64,000 bases of DNA from a bacterium (GTDB lineage: Bacteria > Vulcanimicrobiota > Xenobia > Xenobiales > JADMJV01): contig JASBRJ010000274.1 in the NCBI GenBank assembly GCA_030149525.1, positions 1 to 64,000 of the forward strand. Reading direction: 5' to 3'. A program made the position numbers and the translations under genes. Below, piece after piece: positions 51,064 to 59,463 of this stretch. Position 1 is the first letter of the stretch. Every line of letters begins with the position of its first letter. Under the pieces are notes generated by a model. That model was not told the DNA's origin. It saw nothing but the letters and a program-made list of their open reading frames with translations, and ran no database searches.

Positions 51064-51807
51064 ATGAGAAATCAAGACATCCGTACCGGCATCATAGCTT
51101 TCCTATTAATGCTGCTGGTCGGTTCAACGGCCTGGGCCGATACCGAAGCCTGCGTCGTATGCTCGGTGAATCAAGGGGTGATCCACCTGGAGGATTGCCC
51201 CCTGAAAGAGCGCGTAGGCACCGAGACTTTCTACTTCTGTAAGCGAGGTTGCCGAGACGAATTTCTCAGCGACCCGGAGAGTTGGTCCCGAAAATTCGCC
51301 GCCCTGAAGATCGACACGACCCAAACAGAGGCTGGAAGCCTACCCGATTTTCGCTTCCCCTTGGAACCCATAGGCAGCCTGTCCCGGGCGGACTTGGAAG
51401 GCAAAGTCGTGGTCATCAATATGTGGGCCACCTGGTGTGCCCCCTGTATGGCGGAAATGCCGGACCTGATAAAGCTTCAGGAGCAACTGTCGAATGAGGG
51501 GTTGGCGGTTCTTGCCCTGTCTTTTGACAAGACCTCCGAAGCGCATCGCAAGGGGATTAAGGACCTGGGTCTCAACTTCGTTTCCATCGAGGCCAATAAA
51601 CCGGAAGTGCAAAATTTCCTCAAACAGGTCGGCCCCCCCGAGTCGATTCCTGTCACCCTGATCGTGGACCGCGAGTTTAAGATTGTGAAAAGATTCAACC
51701 GCCCCATCGACTACCAAACCTTGAAAGACGTCGTGAAGCCGCTCCTCCAGAAAGGCGGTGATGAGGTCTCCAGCAACGATGAAGGCGGCTCGATCGTTCC
51801 CAGTTGA
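51064..51807 (+). CDS. Exported thioredoxin-like protein with metal-type N-domain
   Basis: A 247-residue protein. After a signal peptide (cleavage near AWA-DT, residue 25) comes a small cysteine domain of the YHS type: CVVC (30-33), DCPL (45) and YFCKRGCRDEF (59, 63), the sort that binds heavy metals. From about residue 93 follows a TlpA/ResA-type thioredoxin domain with WATWCAPC (Cys125, Cys128) and cis-proline segment SIPVTLIV. The promoter type suggests induction by a metal. A role in reducing or handling metal-damaged thiols in the periplasm is inferred. Confidence 0.78.
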   Translation: MRNQDIRTGIIAFLLMLLVGSTAWADTEACVVCSVNQGVIHLEDCPLKERVGTETFYFCKRGCRDEFLSDPESWSRKFAALKIDTTQTEAGSLPDFRFPLEPIGSLSRADLEGKVVVINMWATWCAPCMAEMPDLIKLQEQLSNEGLAVLALSFDKTSEAHRKGIKDLGLNFVSIEANKPEVQNFLKQVGPPESIPVTLIVDREFKIVKRFNRPIDYQTLKDVVKPLLQKGGDEVSSNDEGGSIVPS

Positions 51808-51830
51808 CCTGGCTGACCCGGCGAGGGTGC

Positions 51831-52353
51831 AGCCGTCCGTGGGGCGGCATCAATTACCAAAAGACGATGGAACTACACTACCAGGGTCGTTCCCGGCATC
51901 GATGTTGAGCGGGCTCAATGGCGCAACACTCTCACCTACCGGGTGAATCCGGACCTCCAACTGGGGGTGGAATACAATCCTCTGGGAGACGATGTGGGCT
52001 TGCTGGCTAACTGGCGTATCCTCAGGGAGTCCAAGTCCACTCCGGCGGTTATGGTGGGCACCAGTTCCGACAGGATCGGCACGCCCAGAGGTCGGGCCTA
52101 CTACATGACGGTCTCCAAAGAGGTGGCCGATGATCTCGGTGTCTACGTGGGAGTTATGTACGGAGAACACGAGAATAAGATCCGCATTCCCGCCGGGGTC
52201 TCCTACCGATTTGATGATAACTGGAGCGCCCTCTTCGCCTACGACGGCGTGAACGCCCATCCTATGGTGACCTATTCCTGGGATCGTTATAACCTCACTT
52301 TCTTGATGGTGGGCTCAAAGTATCCGGGCCTGTCCTTCGGAGTGGGTTTTTAG
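51831..52353 (+). pseudogene. Outer-membrane beta-barrel fragment with frameshift
   Basis: From 51,943 a frame of 136 codons encodes alternating beta strands ending in SFGVGF with a C-terminal phenylalanine, as in outer membrane barrels. Before it, coding character continues in this frame back to about 51,883 (VVPGIDVERAQW), and then in a different frame (RPWGGINYQKTMELHYQ) to about 51,834. A single-base change near 51,880 would join them. No start or signal peptide is found upstream, so the gene is probably a truncated and frameshifted remnant. A short protein from GTG 51,943 is the alternative. Confidence 0.5.
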
Positions 52354-52362
52354 AAAAAAGAC

Positions 52363-52393
52363 TTGACCTTCCAATCGTTGGAAGGTTTATGCT
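52363..52393 (+). promoter_or_regulatory. CueR-type copper promoter
   Basis: TTGACC (52,363-52,368) and TATGCT (52,388-52,393) with 19 bases between. The perfect dyad ACCTTCC-N7-GGAAGGT (52,366-52,386) is the textbook CueR box. It lies 19 bases before the copA start, and cueR is encoded next in the operon. Confidence 0.9.
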
Positions 52394-52411
52394 GAGTGCA
52401 GAAGGTGTCCT

Positions 52412-54673
52412 ATGACGAACTCAGCATCAAATAAATCCGTATCATCACTCACCCTGGCTCTCAGCGGAGTAGGCTGCGCTTCCTGTATCGCTAAGATTGA
52501 GAACGCCCTGGCTTCAGTGGACGGGGTGAAAACGGCGGCCGTGAACCTTGCCGCCAAAACCGTCCTCATCGAGTCGGACCAACCAAGGCCGAACCCGGCT
52601 CCTATGATTGCGGCGGTGGAAAAAGCCGGATACGGAGCCACTCTTTTGAAGAAAGACGAGCCCGCCGAGGGCCCGTCGGTGGAAGAAGAGCTATCTCATC
52701 TGAAGTCTCAAACGCTGCTGGCAGCCATCCTCACTCTGCCCGTCTTTATTCTGGAGATGGGCTCCCATCTTTATCAACCGTTCCATCATTGGGTGATGGC
52801 GAGTCTCGGTCAGAGCATGAGTTGGGGAGTCCAATTTCTTCTTACCACTCTGCTTCTACTCGGCCCCGGAAGGCGCTTTTTTACCCACGGTCTCAAGGCG
52901 CTCTTCCAGCGGAGCCCCTCCATGGACAGCCTGGTAGCCCTGGGAAGCGGTTCGGCTTATGTCTACTCGCTGGTGGCCACCTTTCTTCCAGGCGTCCTGC
53001 CCCAAGGCACGGCTCAAGTTTACTACGAGTCCGCCGCTCTCATCATCACCCTGATCCTGGTTGGTCGTTACTTCGAGGAAAAAGCGAAGGGGCGAACCGG
53101 CGAGGCCATCGCCAAGCTCATGGACCTGAACCCCAAAACAGCCCGAGTGGAACGAAACGGAGAGTTCGTGGAAGTGCCTCTAGCCTCGGTTGTGGTGGAG
53201 GATCGCATCCAGGTGAGACCGGGAGAGACGGTCCCCGTGGACGGCACGGTGGAAAGCGGTAGCTCATTCGTCAATGAAGCCATGATCACCGGTGAGTCGG
53301 TGCCCGTTGAGAAGAGCGAGGGGGCCACCGTCATCGGAGGAACTCTCAATCAAAAAGGTTCCTTCATCTTCCGCGCTACAGGCGTAGGGGAAGACACCAT
53401 GCTCAGCCGCATCATCGATCTGGTGGGTCGGGCCCAGTCGTCCAAGCTTCCTTTGCAGACGGCCGTCAATCAGGTCACCGCCTGGTTCGTCCCGGCCGTC
53501 CTTGTCATCGCTTCTGTCACCTTTCTCGTGTGGTTACAGTTCGGTCCACAACCGGCGCTCAACCACGCTCTGGTGGCCGCCGTCTCGGTTCTCATCGTGG
53601 CATGTCCTTGCGCTATGGGACTGGCCACTCCCACCTCGATTATGGTAGGGGTGGGGCGAGGGGCTGAGTCGGGGCTATTGTTTAGAGGGGGAGAGGCACT
53701 GCAAACTCTCAAGAACTCTAGAGTGGTTGCCTTCGATAAAACGGGGACTCTCACCAGAGGCCAACCCGCCCTCACCGACTTTCAACTTCTTCACCCGGCA
53801 GAGCAAGACACTGTCCTGAGACAGATCGCCTCCCTGGAGAGCGGTTCGGAACACCCCATCGCTCAGGCTCTGGTGGACGGGGCAGAGGAGAGGGGTCTCA
53901 AAGTTGTGCCACCCCAGGAGTTCGAGAGTCTCACTGGGCTGGGTGTTCAGGGCAAGGTGGACGGTGTGACAATTCGGGTGGGCTCGGCCTCCTGGATGAG
54001 AACCCTGGGTCACTCCCTTGACAAATCCCTAAACGACTTCAACACTCTAGCCTCCTCCGGAAAATCGGCCCTCTACGCCGAGATCGACGGACAACTGGCA
54101 GCGCTTGTGGCCGTGGCCGACCCACTAAAAGACTCCACCCGGGCCGCAGTGAAACAGCTACAAGAATCGGGCTTCAAGGTGGCCATGCTCACCGGAGACA
54201 ACGGGGAAACGGCTCGGGCCATCGCCCGCCAGTGTGGAATCGACGAGGTGAAAGCGGAGCTGAGCCCCGAGGGCAAGGTCAAGGCGATTGAGGAGTTGCA
54301 ACGACAGTTCGGTCAGGTGGCCTTCGTGGGCGACGGAATCAACGACGCCCCGGCTCTTGCCACCGCAGAAGTGGGTCTTGCCATCGGCTCGGGCACCGAC
54401 ATCGCCATAGAATCGGCCGATATCGTTGTCCTCTCCCAGGATCTCACAGCAGTGGCAAGAGCGGCTGCACTCAGCAAAGCCACTCTCAAAAATATCTGGC
54501 AGAACCTGTTCTGGGCCTTCGCCTACAACGTGGTGTTGATCCCGGTGGCCGCAGGCGCTCTCTATCCCACCGCAGGGATACTGCTCTCACCGGCTCTTGC
54601 CGCAGGAGCCATGGCGTTCTCCAGCGTGTTTGTGCTGCTCAACGCACTCCGACTGAAAGGTGTCAAATTATGA
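52412..54673 (+). CDS. copA: Copper-exporting P-type ATPase
   Basis: A 753-residue P1B ATPase that pumps Cu(I) out of the cytosol. One N-terminal heavy-metal domain with GVGCASCIAKIE, eight membrane segments, the CPC motif in IVACPCAMGLATPTS, phosphorylation site DKTGTLT, SEHPIA with the class-specific histidine, and the hinge GDGINDAPALA. TGES in the actuator domain is present as MITGESVPVEKS. Transcribed from a CueR-type promoter and joined to cueR by a four-base overlap. Confidence 0.95.
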   Translation: MTNSASNKSVSSLTLALSGVGCASCIAKIENALASVDGVKTAAVNLAAKTVLIESDQPRPNPAPMIAAVEKAGYGATLLKKDEPAEGPSVEEELSHLKSQTLLAAILTLPVFILEMGSHLYQPFHHWVMASLGQSMSWGVQFLLTTLLLLGPGRRFFTHGLKALFQRSPSMDSLVALGSGSAYVYSLVATFLPGVLPQGTAQVYYESAALIITLILVGRYFEEKAKGRTGEAIAKLMDLNPKTARVERNGEFVEVPLASVVVEDRIQVRPGETVPVDGTVESGSSFVNEAMITGESVPVEKSEGATVIGGTLNQKGSFIFRATGVGEDTMLSRIIDLVGRAQSSKLPLQTAVNQVTAWFVPAVLVIASVTFLVWLQFGPQPALNHALVAAVSVLIVACPCAMGLATPTSIMVGVGRGAESGLLFRGGEALQTLKNSRVVAFDKTGTLTRGQPALTDFQLLHPAEQDTVLRQIASLESGSEHPIAQALVDGAEERGLKVVPPQEFESLTGLGVQGKVDGVTIRVGSASWMRTLGHSLDKSLNDFNTLASSGKSALYAEIDGQLAALVAVADPLKDSTRAAVKQLQESGFKVAMLTGDNGETARAIARQCGIDEVKAELSPEGKVKAIEELQRQFGQVAFVGDGINDAPALATAEVGLAIGSGTDIAIESADIVVLSQDLTAVARAAALSKATLKNIWQNLFWAFAYNVVLIPVAAGALYPTAGILLSPALAAGAMAFSSVFVLLNALRLKGVKL

Positions 54674-55095
54674 GTTATTCCATCAGCGAAGCGGCTGAAA
54701 AGTCAGGCATATCGGCCAAGATGATCCGATACTACGAGAAGACCGGCCTGGTGCCGCCCGCCCAACGGGCCGACTCCGGCTACAGAAAATACTCCGACAA
54801 AGCGATTCACCGGCTCCAGTTCGTCCGTCGAGCCCGCGACCTGGGGTTCTCGGTAAAAGATATCGAAGAGCTGCTGGCTCTGTGGAGCGACCAGAATAGA
54901 GCCAGTGCCGACGTTAAGAAACTGGCCGAGGGTCATGTCCACGCCCTTCGTGAGAAAATGGACGAGATTCAACAGATGGTAGACACCTTGCAACATCTCA
55001 TCGAATGCTGCCACGGCGACGACCGGCCCGACTGCCCCATCATCGAGAATCTCGGTCACCCCGAACAGACCAGGAACTCCACGCTGAACACATAA
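54670..55095 (+). CDS. cueR: Copper-responsive MerR-family regulator CueR
   Basis: A 141-residue activator. The helix-turn-helix starts SISEAAEKSGISAKMIRYYEKTGLV. The Cu(I) site is the cysteine pair in CHGDDRPDCPII (Cys114 and Cys122), with the spacing of E. coli CueR, and the serine typical of +1 metal sensors is at residue 79. It starts within the copA stop (ATGA), so the regulator is made as part of its own target operon. Confidence 0.92.
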   Translation: MSYSISEAAEKSGISAKMIRYYEKTGLVPPAQRADSGYRKYSDKAIHRLQFVRRARDLGFSVKDIEELLALWSDQNRASADVKKLAEGHVHALREKMDEIQQMVDTLQHLIECCHGDDRPDCPIIENLGHPEQTRNSTLNT

Positions 55096-55108
55096 ACCCG
55101 CCCGACCC

Positions 55109-56680
55109 GTGAAATGGTTCCTCGCCATATTGTCAGGCTTCATGCTGTTTCTGGCCACCGCGCCGAGACCCATGTTCTTTTTGGCCTGGCTAGCTTTCGT
55201 GCCCCTTTTGTGGGCGCACCGTAACTCCACGGTGAAGAGGGCTTTCTTACTCGGCTGGGTGGCCGGTATTGTGGCCAACTTCGGAAACTTCTACTGGATC
55301 TATGAGCTGGTTGTGGCTCACTCGGCAATCCCTGCCGTGGGTGGGATTCTGGTCACCCTGCTTCTGGCTATCCAGCAGGGCCTCAAGGAAGCGATTTGGC
55401 TGGGAGCGGCCCGCTACCTGGGTGACAAATTAGCCCCCGCCGCCGTTACCTACTCGGTGGTCTACGTGGCGGTGGAGTTTCTCTATCCCATCATTTTTCC
55501 CATTCATCTGGGAGACACCCAGGCCTACTCGCTTTACACCCGACAGGTTATGGATATAGCCGGTCCGGCTGGTTTGAGTGCGGTTATCATGGCGTTCAAT
55601 CTGACCCTTTTCCAGTTTCTCGACCAGAAGCGCCGCCCCCGGTATCTCGCTGCCGCCGCCGCCATTCTCGTCGGCACCCTGGGATACGGGTACGCCCGGG
55701 TGGTGCAATACGACCGAATCATCGCCCGGGCCGACAAAATTCGAGTGGGGATGGTGGAGAACAATATCGGGGTGGGCCAGACCACCATGGAAACGGCCCG
55801 TAGGCAGATTATGCTTGCCGCTCAGCTTGCCGCCACCGAGAACCCTGATCTTATCGTCTTCCCTGAAACGGCCATCAAGACGCCGCCGCCAACTCATAAG
55901 GTCGGCGACTTCATCGCCCCCTCGGCAAGTTCTCGTTTTTACCCCCTCTCCATGACAGAATCGGCGCAAAACGAGATTTACTCTGTACAGCAGGGATACA
56001 ACACCCCTGTTCTCTTCGGTTCCACTGCCATCGACCCCGACCGACCAGGCCCAGTCCCCGGCCGCCCCGCTCTGTTCAACGGAGCCTTTCTGCTCGATGA
56101 GAACGGCAAAGTTCTGGGCACGGCCCTCAAGAACAAGCTGCTCATGTTCGGCGAGTACGTCCCCGGCTCGTCCTGGTTCCCCTGGATTTACAGTGAGGTC
56201 CTCACCAAGGCCTCGGCTCTTTATCCAGGTGAGCAGCCATCGGCCATTCCCTTCAACGGTCACAAGATCGGCGTCTCCATCTGCTATGAGGACATCCTGC
56301 CCGGATTCTCCTATGAGCTTTTGCAGAAGAAGCCCAATCTGCTGGTGAATCTCACCAACGACGGTTGGTTTGGGAAAACCGCCGAGCCTTACACCCATTT
56401 GGCGCTTGCTCAGGCAAGGGCCGTGGAATCCAGGCTGTTTATGGTCCGCTCGACCTGTACTGGGGTGAGTGCTTACATCGATCCGTTAGGCAGGGTACTT
56501 TCCCAGAGCGATATCGACGAGCCGGAAGTGATGGTGGCCGAGGTTGCGTGGCTCAAAGGGGGGAGTCTGTTCTCCGTCATTGGGCTCTATTTCCCCTGGC
56601 TTTGCGTTTTACTCACAGTATCGTCGATTTGGTGGACCAGGAGAAGCCGGAAGGGGTATGAGGCTCCAAAGAGAATATAA
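55109..56680 (+). CDS. lnt: Apolipoprotein N-acyltransferase
   Basis: A 523-residue inner-membrane enzyme that adds the third acyl chain to lipoproteins, which marks a diderm cell. Six hydrophobic segments fill the N-terminal 200 residues. The nitrilase domain follows with its triad: Glu in VFPETAIKT, Lys in LKNKLLMFGEYVP and Cys in GVSICYEDILP. A last membrane helix (LFSVIGLYFPWLCVLLTVSS) is at the end. The start is GTG, 13 bases after cueR. It may be read from the copper promoter as well as its own. Confidence 0.93.
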   Translation: MKWFLAILSGFMLFLATAPRPMFFLAWLAFVPLLWAHRNSTVKRAFLLGWVAGIVANFGNFYWIYELVVAHSAIPAVGGILVTLLLAIQQGLKEAIWLGAARYLGDKLAPAAVTYSVVYVAVEFLYPIIFPIHLGDTQAYSLYTRQVMDIAGPAGLSAVIMAFNLTLFQFLDQKRRPRYLAAAAAILVGTLGYGYARVVQYDRIIARADKIRVGMVENNIGVGQTTMETARRQIMLAAQLAATENPDLIVFPETAIKTPPPTHKVGDFIAPSASSRFYPLSMTESAQNEIYSVQQGYNTPVLFGSTAIDPDRPGPVPGRPALFNGAFLLDENGKVLGTALKNKLLMFGEYVPGSSWFPWIYSEVLTKASALYPGEQPSAIPFNGHKIGVSICYEDILPGFSYELLQKKPNLLVNLTNDGWFGKTAEPYTHLALAQARAVESRLFMVRSTCTGVSAYIDPLGRVLSQSDIDEPEVMVAEVAWLKGGSLFSVIGLYFPWLCVLLTVSSIWWTRRSRKGYEAPKRI

Positions 56681-56702
56681 CTCAGTAGAGGGATAGGACG
56701 TC

Positions 56703-57122
56703 ATGAGAACCCCGACGATGGGACTAAGGGGGGGTTTTGCACTGACACTTGAGCTACTCTTAGGAATGGTAGTTCTCCTTTTATCAATCCTGGCATTGTT
56801 TACCCTGTTCCCATCTGCCGACAGGGCCATCGTGAACGCCGATCATCGAACCCAGGCCTTGAGTCTTGCACGTCAGTTGATGGAGCAACAGATGGCCAAG
56901 CCTTATGCTTCGCTCCCTGTGGGGGCCACCAGCGGGAGCCAAACGCGCGACCATACTCAGCGTCGCGGAGCCAGGCCCGCTCACGAATACCTCTATTCCG
57001 TGGATGTGACCCAGCCGGACCCGTCAAAGGACATTAAGAAGGTCGTGGTTCAGGTGAAATGGTCCCGTCAAGAGCGAAACTCCGAGGTGACTCTCGTTAG
57101 CTCCAAGGGGAGAATGTGGTGA
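56703..57122 (+). CDS. Prepilin-like protein, PilV type
   Basis: A 139-residue protein with a type IV prepilin N-terminus: a short basic leader ending GG, then FALTLELLLGMVVLLLSILALF. The glutamate falls at +6 of the mature protein rather than the usual +5. The soluble part is short with LSLARQLMEQQMAKPYASLP, typical of minor pilins. It opens a three-gene cluster with two further prepilin-like genes, which together may form a minor pilin tip of a type IV pilus or type II secretion-like system. Confidence 0.75.
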   Translation: MRTPTMGLRGGFALTLELLLGMVVLLLSILALFTLFPSADRAIVNADHRTQALSLARQLMEQQMAKPYASLPVGATSGSQTRDHTQRRGARPAHEYLYSVDVTQPDPSKDIKKVVVQVKWSRQERNSEVTLVSSKGRMW

Positions 57123-57733
57123 AGCGTCGAGGTTTCACGATCCTTGAGACCGTGCTTGTGATGAGTATCCTTTCCGGACTGATGCTGCTCGTGACGATCT
57201 TCTTTTCTCGGGCCCGCCACTACACTTCGGAGACGGAGACCTATTCGAGAGTCCAGCGCCAGGCTAACATTTGCATCAGGAAGTTGGCCGACGCTTTCTA
57301 TTCGGCGAGCCGTAAGTATACTCAATACTACGGAAATTCCGTCATCTTCTTATCCAGCGACCCAGTCCAATCCACCGACCCCAGGCTTGAGTTCGACCCA
57401 CTTACCGGCAAAATCATGTGGAAAAAGTGGATGCTTTTCGCTCATGACGCGGCCAAGGAAGAAGTGTACTCGGAGCAGGTCCCTCTGGATAGTCCGACGG
57501 CTGAACTTCTGAACCTGCCGGCCCCGGATGTCGATCTCCCCTACTTTGCTTCCAACGCTTTGGCCACACGAAGAATAGTGGCCCGCAATGTGAAGGACTT
57601 CAACGTCCAGGGAACCGGTGTGAGCTTTATTGTCACCGTGACCTGTGAGGACAGTGCGCCGGTCCCGGGTAGGACCGACAACGACAAGATTGTGGAAGTC
57701 TCGGTGACATCCGAGATTTCCCTCCTAAACTAG
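57116..57733 (+). CDS. Prepilin-like protein, PilW/PulJ type
   Basis: A 205-residue protein with leader MVKRRG and mature start FTILETVLVMSILSGLMLLV, Glu at +5 as expected for recognition by the prepilin peptidase. The rest is a beta-rich globular domain (YYGNSVIFLSSD..., FDPLTGKIMWKKW, VSFIVTVTCED). The GTG start overlaps the previous gene by seven bases, with GGGGAGA upstream. Confidence 0.78.
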   Translation: MVKRRGFTILETVLVMSILSGLMLLVTIFFSRARHYTSETETYSRVQRQANICIRKLADAFYSASRKYTQYYGNSVIFLSSDPVQSTDPRLEFDPLTGKIMWKKWMLFAHDAAKEEVYSEQVPLDSPTAELLNLPAPDVDLPYFASNALATRRIVARNVKDFNVQGTGVSFIVTVTCEDSAPVPGRTDNDKIVEVSVTSEISLLN

Positions 57734-57747
57734 AATGAGGAGCCACG

Positions 57748-59463
57748 ATGAAACTCGGTAAAAAGCGGAAAAAGGGGTTTGTTCTACCGACCCTTGTTAT
57801 GTTGACCATGGTGCTACTTCTATTGACCGGAGCCGTTCTCGATCTGGGGACAGTCGGGCTTCGTACCGCAACCCTGGACCAACAAACGGAGACGGCCCTG
57901 TACGCCGCCGAGGCCGGTCTTGTTCAAGCCGCCGAGGAGTACACCACCAACGGTGAGTTTAGCGGGACCTTCAAAGGCACGCTGGCAGAGAACGACTCTT
58001 CCTTCGAGGTCGAACTCTACACTAACGATACTCCCGGTCCGGCCACGCTTCCCAACGGAGTTCAGATTCCGGAACAAACAGTCTATTTTCGTTCGACGGG
58101 AATCAGCCCGAACGGTACCAGAAAAGAGTGCGGTGCCCTCTTTCGCAAAGGGCTGGGCTCGTTCCAGGTGGGAGCCCTGGCCAATAGCCTTACGGCTCAG
58201 ACCAGCCAATTGGATGCCTACAATTCCGACAACGAAGCTCCCGGTTACAGTGGTCCCGGGTTTGACCCTGCCGCCGCTCAAAGCAACCGTGCTATCGTCG
58301 CCAGCAATGAGGGATCGGGGACCGTCTTCGATCTTCAAGACACGACCGTCAAAGGAGCCGTCTACGTTGGACCAGGGGGAGACCCCAACGCTCAAATCGC
58401 GAAGTCCGGCAGCACCGTAGTTGCCAGCGCCGGGGCTCTAACCTCTCCTATTGATCCGGAGGATGTGGTGGTGCCCACGCTGCCTGATGGAGCGAGTGGC
58501 AACGGTGCCGGTTCAGGGACCTCCCCGGGCTCTATTCCTCCCCAAGTTGTTACACTTGCGAATATGACCGTCAATGTGCAGGCCAACGGAAATATCCAAT
58601 TTTCGAACTCTTGTTTCTCCATGACGCTTCAGCCCAACGGGAATTTCACCGCAACGGAGAATCCAGGGAGCCCGTTTGCCGGAGGGACACTTTCCACCAC
58701 AGGAAATATTTACGACATCCAGGCCGGCGCCTCTCCTACATCGAGTTCGGGCTCTAATAAAAATGGTGGTACCGGATTCAATATTACTGCGAGCCCATCG
58801 AGCTTTGGGATAGCAGGAAGTTGGCATAACTTCAGCATCGATTCGTCGGGTATGATCACGGCCGACAATGGACCGAGTGGGCTGGTGGGGAGTTCCTCCT
58901 CAGGGTATCTGTCAACAACAACTCTTTCCGCACCGCCATGGCTGACCAGCGTCCTGACCGGTGGGGCTAGCGAGAACGACGCCGACAATCCCCTGGATCT
59001 TGAGCCGGGAGCATACGACGAAGTCAATATCGACGCCATTGCTAGCCGATTGACCGATGACGGAACCTATGTGATAAAGCGACTCAACGTCACTGACGGC
59101 GGCTCCCTCGAACTTCCCGCCGGGAGCGACAATGTCACCATCTATGTGACTGAGTCTCTGTCTATTGAAGGGGAGAACGCTATCGTCAACACTTCGAGGA
59201 AGGCTCCCAATCTGAAGATCTACTACACCGGCACGGACCCCGTGAAGGTGGCGGGGGGTTCCCAGGCGTTCTTTACCCTACTGGCAGAAGATGCCGATGT
59301 GACCCTCGAGGGGCCCAACGCCACTCCCAGTGAATTCTACGGAGCTCTGGTGGGCCGGACTGTCACCATCAACAATGCAAACTTCCACTACGATGTGGCC
59401 ACTGCGGGGATAGGAACGGGAACCGATTCGTCTACGCTCACGCTCCTGAGTCGCCATCGTTAG
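57748..59463 (+). CDS. PilX/GspK-like protein with polymer-like domain
   Basis: A 571-residue protein. The leader KRKKG and FVLPTLVMLTMVLLLLTGAV form a prepilin-type N-terminus without glutamate at +5, as in PilX/GspK, and ALYAAEAGLVQAAEEY is the usual PilX helix. The long remainder is Gly/Ser/Asn-rich and beta-helical in character, ending with a domain containing TYVIKRLNVTDGGSLELPAGSDNVTIYV, where a bactofilin-like or DUF7305-type fold is likely. AGGAG lies seven bases before the ATG. Its stop overlaps that of the convergent acyltransferase fusion. Confidence 0.75.
   Translation: MKLGKKRKKGFVLPTLVMLTMVLLLLTGAVLDLGTVGLRTATLDQQTETALYAAEAGLVQAAEEYTTNGEFSGTFKGTLAENDSSFEVELYTNDTPGPATLPNGVQIPEQTVYFRSTGISPNGTRKECGALFRKGLGSFQVGALANSLTAQTSQLDAYNSDNEAPGYSGPGFDPAAAQSNRAIVASNEGSGTVFDLQDTTVKGAVYVGPGGDPNAQIAKSGSTVVASAGALTSPIDPEDVVVPTLPDGASGNGAGSGTSPGSIPPQVVTLANMTVNVQANGNIQFSNSCFSMTLQPNGNFTATENPGSPFAGGTLSTTGNIYDIQAGASPTSSSGSNKNGGTGFNITASPSSFGIAGSWHNFSIDSSGMITADNGPSGLVGSSSSGYLSTTTLSAPPWLTSVLTGGASENDADNPLDLEPGAYDEVNIDAIASRLTDDGTYVIKRLNVTDGGSLELPAGSDNVTIYVTESLSIEGENAIVNTSRKAPNLKIYYTGTDPVKVAGGSQAFFTLLAEDADVTLEGPNATPSEFYGALVGRTVTINNANFHYDVATAGIGTGTDSSTLTLLSRHR

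Noticed and set aside
55430-56398. A 322-codon frame opposite the lnt gene
   Set aside because: All catalytic motifs of Lnt are on the plus strand. The antisense product has no recognisable domain.
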